Source: Camillea tinctor (taxonomy: Eukaryota > Ascomycota > Sordariomycetes > Xylariales > Xylariaceae). Taken from it: a stretch of DNA of 64,000 nt. Below the pieces are notes generated by a model that saw nothing but the letters and a program-made list of their open reading frames with translations, was not told the DNA's origin and did no database searches. Position 1 is the stretch's first letter, and every line of letters begins with the position of its first letter. A program made the translations under genes and the position numbers. Positions 12,901 through 22,834 of the stretch are shown piece by piece. The stretch covers positions 1-64,000 of the forward strand of contig MU394095.1 in assembly GCA_022578605.1 (NCBI GenBank). The letters are read 5' to 3'.

Positions 12901-15900
12901 GGCATCACAGCTTGCGCACCATCTTACAGAAAGTTTATATGTTGAAAAGGGGGATGCAGTGCCGCTAGTGAGTAATTTCGAGAGTTATCTATCCCCCTTT
13001 TTAGCCTGTCTCGAGAGTTAAAATTGCCTATCTACGCGTATGCCTATCGCGGCCAAGCGTATTAGTTCTGACTCCCGAGACACGATATGAAGAGTAAAAA
13101 GAAGTTACCCAATATGACTATTACTAATCCTCAATATTATAGTGCTTTCACAAATCAAAATGGACCCAAGTCGCCATGTTGGGTGTCCTCAAAGCAGGGG
13201 CTTGCTTTGTTTTGCTAGACCCAGCGTATCCGATTGATCGTTTGCAAAGTATTTGTCGCAAGGTGAATGCTTCAGTCGCACTCGTCTCTACTGGTTTAGA
13301 TAGACGCCTTTCTGAGGTCGTTCGCACTAGCTTCGTCCTCGATCACGGCTTTAAGACAACTGTCCCCCTTATCAGACGGCCCATTTTGTCAGATCCGAAC
13401 CAACCTGCCTACATAACTACTACATCAGGAACAACAGGGACCCCCAAAGCCTGTGTTATTTCACACTCTTCTATAGTACGCAGTGCACTCTCCTTGTCAG
13501 AAGTCGCAGAAATCTCTTCTGCCACTCGGGCTATGCAATTTGCATCCTACAGTTTCGATGTCTGCATCATTGAAACCCTCATGATATGGGTTGCTGGCGG
13601 TTGTACATGTGTCCTATCGGAAACAGAGCGCAAGGACGATATTGCAGGTGCTCTCACCAGACTCTCTTGTAACTGGGCAGCAATGACTCCATCACTCGCC
13701 AGGCTTCTCTCTCCCGAACTGATTCCAAAAATGAAGACGTTTCTCATTGGCGGTGAGGCCATAACCACCGATATTCTCGAAACATGGGCAGGAAATGTCA
13801 ATCTTTTCCAGGGTTATGGACCATGCGAATGTACCCCAGTAGCATTCGTATCTACGACACCGATGGATATCGAAACAGATCCACATGACATTGGAATTCC
13901 TCTACCTGGAGTCATTAGCTGGGTCGTTGATCCAGATAACCGTGGGGCACTAGCACCTCTAGGCGCGGTGGGAGAATTAGTGATCGAAGGTCCGACAGTA
14001 GGGAATGGCTACATTGACGACATTGAAAGAACGAATGATACGTTTATCACGGATGCTCCAGTATGGAGGCATGAGTTTCCAGGCGTCTGCCAAAGGATGT
14101 ATATGACGGGGGATCTCGTGCGATGGAGTAATCAAGGAACGTTATTATTCGTGGGAAGAAAAGATACACAGGTTAAGTTACATGGGCAGAGACTTGAGCT
14201 GGCGGATATCGAACATCATCTAAAGGCAGCTATGGCAAAACCATGCGACTTAGCTGTTGAGCTAATCACTAGCAAGAATAATATCGGAACCCCTGTCATA
14301 GCCGCCTTCATTACCGTTGGTGATAGTACAGACGTGGGTGGTGGTAACACCAAGGGTCAGCCACTCGCTTTATCCGAGGAGATCAATAAGAAGCTAGCGG
14401 AGGCTCTTGGAAATGCTAAGCAACAGCTTGCGCACACGCTCCCATCGTATATGATCCCGCGCATTTTCATCCCAGTCCAGTCACTTCCCCTCAGCATCGC
14501 GGGCAAGGTAGATCGCAAACTATTACGCTCCATAGGGGCCGCAGCGAAAGCTTCATACCTCGAATCCACGAAAAGAAGCAATACCTATCTACCAGAAACC
14601 GATATTGAGCATACCCTGAAGGATTTATGGATGAAAATACTCAACGTCACGTCTGACATGGTTCATCCAGAAGCGGACTTCTTTAGTCTTAAGGGTGATT
14701 CTCTGCTCGCAATGCGTCTAGCAGCCCAAGCCAGGGAATCTGGCGTCGAGTTGCAGACCGCAGAAATTGTACGAAACCCTACGTTCATGGGCATGGTATC
14801 TAAATGCAAACCGCTAAACAAAATCCGGACCATCTCCGAGTGCAAACCGTTCTTATCCCTTCCCGACGACGTCAATGTCGACTTATTACTTCAAAATACA
14901 ATTGGTGTCCCCCGAAGTGATGTCGAGGATATCATAGAGGCTACTTCTCTACAAAGGATGATGACGGCAGTCTCATTGTTTCCGTCCCAAGAAACAGTGA
15001 ATCACTTGTGGTTGGACTTTGAGATTCCGGTTGACGTTTGCCGTCTTAGACAGGCCTGTGTGACTATTGTCAATCACCACCCGATTCTGCGAACCGTATT
15101 TGGTAGGTAATTTTGGCAGTCTTTGATTTCCCCTTTTAACTCCTCTCGGGAGTCAAACTTGCTCAATAGGGCTAGGTGTATGAATTCTGACTCCCGGGAC
15201 TTACAAGCAAAAGCAAAAAATTCTATCCTATATAGCAAATACTAACCCTTTATATTACAGTGCCTTACGAGGAAAGACTATTACAGGTCATCTATCGCAC
15301 TCGCGTCCCTGATTTCAGCGAAATCTACGAGGCCGGTAACATCAGTGATGCCACCACCAGTATTATCGAGAACAGTAAATTACAGCCCAAGGCAATTGGT
15401 GAAAACGGTGTACGCTTTAATGTTATTCGCGGTTATAACAGTAGAGCCAAAAAGTCCGTCCGCCTCATTATGCGCATTCCTCACAGTCTGTATGATGGCA
15501 TCAGCCTACCAATTATCTTAGACCATCTCCGTCTAGCTTACTCTGGGCTTGAACTTCCTACCTCTCCTAGCTTCAGTGCTTACCTCGCGGCTTTGCGTCA
15601 TCTCCAGACAAATTCTCCGACTGCTGAAGCATTTTGGAAGCAGACCTTACTGGGCTCTAGTATCACTCCAGTCTCCGTCTCTAGCAAGGCCACATTACCA
15701 CACGCAACTAGATTGCATGGATACCTCCTTGAATACATTCGCATTCCCGAGGCTAAATTTCGGTTTGAAACCATTCTGCACACCGCTTGGGCTCTCGTAC
15801 TCGCGTCCTTCACCAGACAAAAGGATGTCGTGTTTGGAAGAATTGTGGCAAATCGGTCTGTACCAATACCGAACGCTAGCTCAATTGTTGGACCATGTTT

Positions 15901-16369
15901 CAATATGATACCTATGCGCATTTCGACTGCCTACGATCAAACTTGTGAACGACTGCTCAGAAAGGTTGAGCAACAGCAACGAGAGTCCATCTCCCACGAG
16001 TATCTCGAACTTGAGCACATTGTACAGCACTGCACAAATTGGCCAAGAGATATTCGATTCGGATCAGTGGTAGTGTATAACGACTTTGAAGCTGCTAAGG
16101 CCTTTGAGGAAGGCGAAATTTCCATGTCTAATGAAGCTAGGTGCAAGATTGGATTCGCCACAATGCCCCCGGACATAGCAGACATACTCGTTACGGCTGT
16201 TCCTGATTTGCAGGAGGGTAGGGTGAGGATAGACATTGCTTTTAGCGAGGAAGATGCGGAGCCGGAATTGGTAAAGAAAATGCTACAATCTTTGTGTCGA
16301 ATCGTGGGACAGCTATACATAACGGGTGTTCAAGCAGATTGCGTAGGTATGCTGTTGGATACACTCTAA
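942..16369 (+). CDS. multimodular non-ribosomal peptide synthetase, A-T-E-C-A-T-C-T-C-(A)-T-C-A-T-C
   Basis: Six exons: 942-1176, 1230-1900, 1960-5406, 5480-12967, 13143-15102, 15261-16369; frames agree at every join, giving 4,969 residues. Domains by approximate residue: A1 20-545; T1 (LGGDS, Ser583); epimerase 640-1065 (HHLVTDFFS, EGHGRE, VGWFT, FNYAG); C1 1095-1520; A2 1535-2020 (TSGSTGHPKG, YGPTE, YRTGD); T2 Ser2080; C2 2155-2580 (HHCLYDA); T3 Ser2631 (GGNS); C3 2705-3125 (HHAVYDR); remnant A domain 3130-3330; T4 Ser3390; C4 3463-3880 (HHAIFDG); A3 3895-4410 (TSGTTGTPKA, YGPCE); T5 Ser4467 (LKGDS); terminal C 4535-4969 (PHSLYDG). It would assemble a peptide with an epimerised first residue. 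There is no thioesterase or reductase, so release is probably by the terminal C-like domain. Oddities: two modules lack a working A domain, A1 has YGQVE for YGPxE, C1 has SHxxxDG. The product is unknown. Confidence 0.95.
12968..13142 (+). mobile_element. introner-like element candidate 1 (NRPS intron 4)
   Basis: Intron of 175 bp with GTGAGT donor and TATAG acceptor, inside adenylation domain A3 between VPL and CFHKSKW. It contains TCTCGAGAGTTAAA and, further on, AGTTCTGACTCCCGAGAC, which can pair as a stem. Its last 40 bases resemble the ends of the introns at 15103-15260 and 62367-62527. It is longer than the other NRPS introns (53-73 bp). Confidence 0.6.
15103..15260 (+). mobile_element. 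introner-like element candidate 2 (NRPS intron 5)
   Basis: Intron of 158 bp in the terminal C domain (…RTVF | VPYEERL…). It carries CTCTCGGGAGTCAAACTT and GAATTCTGACTCCCGGGAC as stem arms about 35 bp apart. Its 3' end, TATATAGCAAATACTAAC then TATTACAG, is close to that of the NAS6 intron at 62367-62527. Confidence 0.65.
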
Positions 16370-17554
16370 GGACTACTCGGCACTTACATTCTTGATGATG
16401 CTGTACACTATAGCACTATAGATGAAAAACTGGTTGCTACCTATTAATACACATTGCTGATATAGTCTCACAAAGTGATATGTCCTCGTGTTTACCAAAA
16501 ATTACGGCAAACAAAAACGAGTATTATTGCCTTCCATTTAGGAACGGGGTTTGTTGAACCCCCCGGGGGGGCTACGCGTGCGTTTTCAGCAGCGGCGACA
16601 GCCCGCTAACAACAGGTATATGTAGTTAGGTTGGTGCTTGCCAACATAATCCGTGCTTTATTTTCTTAATAACAATGAGATTCTATCGCTTTGGTTGAAA
16701 GCACTCAAAAACGCTTATATCATATAGCATACCGGGACTTACTTTCCTATTCTGAACGTGTCGTGTATGAAGGTATTCCCAGGAGCTTGGGTACACATGA
16801 AGAGTGATCACGTGATTTTGGCAACCAGGAGCCAGAACTCAACTATCTTGTGTACTCTATATAAAGGACCTCGTTCTTTTTCTCTCCCTCACACCCACTC
16901 TAACGAGCCCTATTTCTAAACAGAAAGCATCGGATCTCCTTTTTCTTTCTTGGTGTTCTTTAGGTAGTATGCTTTTTCATAACAATTTATAGCCTTAATG
17001 ACCTTAAGTTTGTTAGAATATGGGGGTGCTAACTTATTATATAGTTAAGCTTTTGCTTTCTTACTAAACTACATGTTATTATATTTCTTTACATGCCTTT
17101 TATTAAAAAGGTTTACTTCCCCACCCGCAAGAAAAAAAAATTCTACCTGTCCCCTTTGCTTTAATTAGTTAAATCTTTACGCTTTAATTGGTCGGATCTT
17201 TGCGCTTTAATTGGTTTGTTTAAAAACCTCTTTTAATTGGTTATTAAATATTGCCTTTTATTAATTGCAGCGCTGCGCCGACCCACCTTTCCCCTTAGCC
17301 ACCCCTAGTCACATGCACCACCTATATAGCTAGGTCAGCGATAAAATCTAATATACGGAGCTCTCCTTTAAAAGTTAACGCCGCGCTAAGAAATGCCAAG
17401 CTTATATTAGTTTATGTTAGTAGCTAGTTGCAGCTGCATAGCAGCTGTTAAAAAATATGCACTATAAATTTTAATACTTATAATTAGTAATAGCTGCTAT
17501 TAATAAAAGATTTTAACGTATAAGCGTGTAATTATAACGCTATAATTAGTGGGT
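16370..17554. other. intergenic region after the NRPS
   Basis: No coding potential seen. A short C/G palindrome lies at about 16557-16571. From about 16.9 kb the composition shifts strongly to A+T and remains so, with GC-richer SINE islands, to 37.9 kb. Confidence 0.5.
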
Positions 17555-17568
17555 TAATTTAAGCTTAA

Positions 17569-18386
17569 TGATAATAATAATGATATATTTAACGTTTAGT
17601 GTAAAAGCTTATAGTTAAACTATTTACTATAGCATTTAGTTATACTTTAAATTTATATAAACTATAAAACGGTTAAAGTAAAGGACTTATATTTCTGTAT
17701 TTGCGTGTTAAAAATTTACATAAGAAATTTTTTACGTTAACGAGTTAGTGCTTTACTGTAATTAGCTTTTTTTAAGGCTTTGCTAGTAAGTTAATTAGTA
17801 ATAGCTACTTTATAAAAGGCTACCTTGTAAGAGGTGTTAGCGATAGTAAAGTTAGCAATAGGTATATAAGTCGGTAACAGCTACTTTATTAAAAAAAAAT
17901 ATTAGCAATAGTAAGGTTAATTAACGACAATTACCTTATTAGTCTTAAAAAAGTGTTAGTAATAAAAAAGTATATAGGTTAATAATAACACTTTGTAAAA
18001 AGCTACTTTATAAAAGGCTACTTTGTAAAGAAGGAGGTGTTAGCGATAGTAGGGTTAGTTGTTAACAACGGTTACTTTATTAGTAAAACTATTAGCAATA
18101 AATATTTTAGTTGCTAGTATTTTTATTTTGCTAATATAGCTCTATTTGCAGTGCTACTTTAAAATATTAGCAAGGTATATATATATGCTAGCAATTAGCC
18201 GGCAATGATATAGGTATTTAGCGAAAAGTTTTGCCGATAGTGCTTTATTAGCTATAAAATAGCTAATAAAAAGTGTTATGCCTTAAAAAAAGAAATAGTT
18301 AATTAAACCACAATAGGATTCGAACTTATTACATTAGTATTTTATATTAATGTTTGTTAAGCGCTTAACTACTGCGCTATGTGGCC
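17569..18386 (-). mobile_element. tRNA-headed SINE-like element, copy 1
   Basis: On the minus strand the element starts with a tRNA-like head (GGCCACATAGCGCAGTAG, then TTCGAATCC) at 18386 and ends in an ATT triplet tail at 17569. It is flanked by a perfect 14-bp direct repeat, TAATTTAAGCTTAA, at 17555-17568 and 18387-18400, a target-site duplication as made by target-primed reverse transcription. Compared with copies 4 and 5 it shows many transitions, consistent with RIP. Confidence 0.85.
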
Positions 18387-18490
18387 TAATTTAAGCTTAA
18401 AACTGCAGCTGCATAATAGCTATTGTTAAATATTAAAGAGCGCCGGCAAGCTTGTTGCTAAGCAACGCCTTTTATTAAAAAGGGCTGTAG

Positions 18491-18556
18491 CTAAAGGTGG
18501 TTAAAGGTGGCTAAAAGTGGCTAAAGGTGGCTAAAGGTGGCTAAGGGTGGTTAAAG
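18491..18556. repeat. 10-bp tandem repeat
   Basis: Six and a half copies of a CTAAAGGTGG unit with a few substitutions (CTAAAAGTGG, TTAAAGGTGG, CTAAGGGTGG). It lies between SINE copy 1 and the next element. No gene is near. Confidence 0.85.
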
Positions 18557-18618
18557 ATAATAATGATAATAATATATTTTACGTTTAAGGCAAGCAAAAT
18601 TAATTAACTAATTAATTA
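18557..18618 (-). mobile_element. SINE-like 3' tail fragment
   Basis: About 62 bp matching the extreme 3' end of the SINE family on the minus strand (triplet tail, then ATATTTTACGTTTAAGGCAA). It stops where the next LINE tail begins; the rest of this copy was not found. Confidence 0.5.
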
Positions 18619-18977
18619 TGATAATAATAATAATAATAATATATTTAACGTTTAATATAAAAGTTAAAGCTAAACTATTTACTATAATATTTAGTTATAT
18701 TTTAAGCTTATATAAATTATAAAACAGTTAAAGTAAAAAAGTTATTTTTTATACTTGTATATTAACAATATAAAGGAAATTTTTTTACTTTTTTTTTAAA
18801 AAAAAACTATAGTTATGTTTTTTATTTAAGCTGTTTTTTTTACAATGTTTAATTGCTTTATTGTAGTTAACTTTTATAAGCTTTATTAAAGTTTACATAA
18901 TGCTTTTTTTATATAAGCTAACTTACATAAAAAAATTATAAAGTTAATATAGCTTTTATAGTTAATAAAATAATAAA

Positions 18978-20613
18978 TGATAATAATGATAATAATATAT
19001 TTTACGTCCAGGATGGGCGGAACTAACTAATTAACTAGTTATTTATAACTTTAAGCCTATATAGACTATAAAACGGCAGGAGTAAAGAGTTTTATTAAAG
19101 TTTTTTATACTTATATATTAAAAATTTATATAGGAAATCCTTTACGCTAGTAGTTAACGTTTTATTGTTAGCTAGCTTTTTTTAAAGCCTTATTAGTAAG
19201 TTGGTTAATAATAGCCACTTTATAAAGAGCTACTTTGTAAAAAAAAGAGGTGTTAGCAATGGTAAGGTTAGCGATAGTAAGTGGGTTAGTAATAGCTACC
19301 TTATTAAAAAGAAGTGTTAGCAATAAAAGGTGTGTAAGTTAATAACAGCACCTTATAAAGAGCTACTTAGCCACATAGCGCAGTGGTTAAGCGCCTGGCA
19401 AACATTAATATAAAATATTAATGTAATAAGTTTAAATCTTATTATGGTTTAACTAACTATTCTTTTTTTTAAAGCACACACACTTTTTATTAGCTATTTA
19501 TAGCTAATAAAAGCATTATTGGCAAAACTTTTTGCCAAGCACCTACATTATTGCCAGCTAATTGCCAGCATATACACCTCTCCCGCTAACATCTTAAAGT
19601 AGCACTGCAAATAGACCAAAAAAAAAACATTAGCTAAATGGAAATGTTAGCAACTAAAACATTTACTACTAATAGCCCTACTAATAAGGTAACTATCGCT
19701 AATAACCTCACTATCGCTAACATCTCTTTCCTTACAAAGTAGCCTCTTATAAAGTAGCTTTTTACAAGGTACTATTGCCAATCTACATACCCCCCTATTG
19801 CCAACACCTCCTTATTTAATAAAGTAGCTATCGTTAACCTACACTTCCTTATTGCTAACACTTTCCTTTAATAAAGTAGCTATCATTAACTTACATACCT
19901 ATTGCTAACCTCATTATCGCTAACACTTCCTTACAAAGTAGCCCCCTATAAAGTAGCTTTTTACAAAATGTTATTACTAATTAATTAATTTTTAATAAAG
20001 CTTTAAAAAAAGTTAACTAATAGTAAAGCGCATTAACACAAAAAATTTCCTATATAAATTTTCAACACGCTAATACAAAAGCATAAGCCTTTTACTTTAG
20101 CCGTTCTATAGTTTATATAAGCTTAAAATATAACTAAATACCATAATAAATAGTTTAATTATAAACTTCCGCACTAAACGTTAAATATATCATTATTATT
20201 ATTATATAAAAAGCTACTTTATAAAAAGCTACTTTGTAAAGAAAAAAGTATTAGCAATAATAAGGTTAATTGTTAATAATAGTTATTTTATTAATAAAGC
20301 TATTAGCAATAAATGTTTTAATTATTAGCATTTTTATTTAGTTAATGCTTTTTAACTGCTTAATAGCTTTATTTGCAGTGCTATTTTAAAATGTTAGCGA
20401 GGTATATATATATGCCAGTAATTAGCTAGCAATAATGTAAGTGCTTAACGAAAAGTTTTGCCGATAAATGCTTTTATTAGCCATAAACAGCTAATAAAAA
20501 GTATGTGTGCTTTAAAAAAAAAATAGTTAGTTAAACTATAATAAAATTTAAACTTATTATATTAGTTTTTTACATTAATGTTTGCTAAGCGCTTAACCAT
20601 TGCGTTATATGGC
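18978..20613 (-). mobile_element. tRNA-headed SINE-like element, copy 2, interrupted by copy 3
   Basis: Minus-strand copy with head near 20530-20613 and tail at 18978. A perfect 15-bp direct repeat, TAATAAAATAATAAA, flanks it (18963-18977 and 20614-20628). The body is cut at 19368 and resumes at about 20205, where SINE copy 3 is inserted in the opposite direction. Confidence 0.85.
19369..20204 (+). mobile_element. tRNA-headed SINE-like element, copy 3, inserted in copy 2
   Basis: Plus-strand copy: head AGCCACATAGCGCAGTGG at 19369, triplet tail ending at 20204. The flanks are TATAAAGAGCTACTT (19354-19368) and TATAAAAAGCTACTT (20205-20219), a 15-bp TSD with one mismatch. It lies inside copy 2, so it is the younger insertion. 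Confidence 0.85.
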
Positions 20614-20984
20614 TAATAAAATAATAAAACTTACGTTTTAAGCAAACTTTAAATTTTTATTATTTAATAATGTAATTAAGGTTTTATTTTTAATTATAAT
20701 AATATATATAGTAATTAACGGCTTTAAAATAATTAAAGCGTTAATAATAATTTACAAAGTTATTATAGTTTATTTATTTAATTAAAAGTTGGTATAAAGT
20801 TTAGCAATTAAGCATAAGTTTTTTAAAAAAAAACCGCAAATAATTTTTACTTTTTATATAAATAAAAAATATTTTATATTTACTACTTAATAAAAATATT
20901 ATGTTTTTTAAACTTATTAATATATTAAATATAAATTAAAGTAAAAAATTTAGAAAAAATCGAAAAAACAATTAAAGCTAACGC

Positions 20985-21608
20985 TTATAATAATAATAAT
21001 GATCTATTTAATGTTTAATGCAAAAACTAAAGCTAAACTATTTATTATAGTACGGTATTTAGTTATATTTTAAGCCTATATAAACTATAAAATGGTTAAA
21101 GTAAAGAAATTACTTTTTATACTTACGTGTTAAATTAAATAAAAAAAATCTTTTTACTTTTTTTTTTTTAAGAATTATAGTTGTACTTTTTACTTAAGCT
21201 ATGTTTTTTTGCAATGTTAGTTGCTTTATTATAGTTAACTTTTTTAAGCTTTGCTAATAGTTATATAATACTTTTTTTATACAGGTTAATTTGCGTAAAA
21301 AAAGTTATAAAGTTAATGTAGCTTTTATAATTAATAAAATGCTAAGTTTTGCGTTTTAAATAAACTTTAAGTTTTTATATTATGTATTAAGTATGTTAAC
21401 ATTTAATAATATAATTAAAGTTTTATTTTTAATTATATTAATATATATAGCAATTAATTACTTTAAAGTAATTAAAGTATTAATAATAATTTATAAAGTT
21501 ATTATTGCTTATTTATTTAATAAAAAGCTAATATAAAGTTTAATAATTAAGCATAAACTTTTTAAAAGTAAAAACTATAAATAATTTTTACTTTTAATAT
21601 AAATAAAC
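20985..21608 (-). mobile_element. LINE-like element E5, 3' fragment
   Basis: On the minus strand it begins (3' end) with an ATT tail at 20985 and then follows the LINE 3' region (compare 22835-23450). It becomes unrecognisable where the MITE-like sequence starts. Whether it resumes after 22672 is uncertain. Confidence 0.6.
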
Positions 21609-22672
21609 AGGGTTGTGATAAAAACTATTAGTTTTTAGTTTTTTTTTAATTACTAACTAACTAGGCTAGTTTTAATCAGCTTATTAACTAACTAACACTA
21701 GTTTTAGTCAGCCTACTAACTAACTAGCCTAGTTTTAGTTAACTTACTAACTAACTAAAAACTAATGCTAGTTAATTAGTTAGTAAATCGACCGCATCTA
21801 TCCCCTTGTTTACACTATACAATAGTTCCTTAAATATGAAAACATTTTTAAAAACGAGAAAGCAAATTAACAAGCTAAAAAAAGCGTTAGCCTTAACTGT
21901 CTTAACTGCTTCTCTTTTAACTTTTTTAAATCTTTTATTTTAACTTACATTTAGCATATTAATAAGCTTAAAAAACATAATATTTTTATTAAGTAGTAAA
22001 TAAAAAATACTTTTTGCTTATATTAAAAGTAAAAGCTGCTTGTAGTTTTTACTTTAAAAAAGCTTATGCTTAGTTGCTAAACTTTACACCGGTTTTTTAC
22101 TAAACGCACAAGTTACGATAACTTCACAAATTACTACTAACGCTTTAATTATTTTAAAGTAGTTAACTGCTATGTATACTAATGCGGCTAAAAACAAAAT
22201 TCCGGCTATATCGTTAAATGTTAACACATTTAATTTGCAATACAAAAACTTAAAGTCCGCTTAAAACGCAAAACTTAGCATTTTATTAGCTATAAAAGCT
22301 ATATTAACTTTGCAACTCTTTTTGCGCAAATTAACTTATATAAAAAAAAAAGCAACAAATAACTACTAGCAAGGCTTAAAAAAGCTAGCTATAGTAAAGC
22401 AATTAACGTTGTAAAAAAACATAGCTTAAATAAAAAGTATAACTGCAGTTCTTAGAAAAAAAAAGTAAAAGGATCTTCTTTGTTTAATTTTTAACACGCA
22501 AGTATAAGAAATAAAATTTCTTTACTTTAACTGTTTTATAGTTTATATAAGCTTAAAGTATAACTAGTTACTATAGTAAATAGTTTAGCTCCGGCTTTTG
22601 CACTAAACGTTAAATATATCATTATTATTATTATAATTAGTTAGTAACTAAAAAAAAACTAAAAACTAATGG
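21609..22672. mobile_element. MITE-like element with inverted termini, split by LINE fragment E3
   Basis: ATTAGTTTTTAGTTTTTTTT near 21628 is the inverse of AAAAAAAACTAAAAACTAAT ending near 22670. With E3 (21787-22634) and one TSD copy removed, the element is about 200 bp. Its left part (about 21645-21770) is an imperfect tandem repeat of a 35-45 bp unit containing ACTAACTAAC and CTAGTTTTAGT. The left edge reads CAGGGTTGTGATAAAAAC; CAGGG-like ends occur in hAT elements, but no matching right end is visible, so the class is open. Confidence 0.55.
21787..22634 (+). mobile_element. LINE-like element E3, 848-bp 5'-truncated copy
   Basis: Direct copy of the last ~800 bp of E1 (about 31.27-32.08 kb), ending in an ATT triplet tail. 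It is flanked by a perfect 13-bp direct repeat AATTAGTTAGTAA (21774-21786 and 22635-22647). Severe 5' truncation with a TSD is typical of non-LTR retrotransposons. It lies inside the MITE-like element and keeps more G and C than E1. Confidence 0.85.
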
Positions 22673-22834
22673 TTAATATTTTATTTTTTATATTTATAAA
22701 ATATAATATAGTATTTTCTATTATATATAAAATATTACTTAAATAAAATGTTTAAACTTATTAATTAAATAACTTTTTATATTACTTTTTATAATTTAAA
22801 TTATATTAAACTCTTTATTTATTAAATTATTTAA

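Larger units (their letters stand above)
18619..20984 (-). mobile_element. LINE-like element E4, 5'-truncated, interrupted by SINE copy 2
   Basis: On the minus strand it ends in a triplet tail at 18619 and matches the 3' part of the full element at 25080-32078. It is split by the SINE at 18978-20613, whose 15-bp TSD lies in LINE sequence on both sides, so SINE copy 2 is younger. It ends at about 20984, where the tail of E5 begins. RIP-like base composition has destroyed any reading frame. Confidence 0.7.

Noticed and set aside
942..16369. NRPS as a pseudogene because of several stops between open frames
   Set aside because: Five introns with regular donors and acceptors connect all frames, and each exon phase sums correctly to a 4,969-residue protein.
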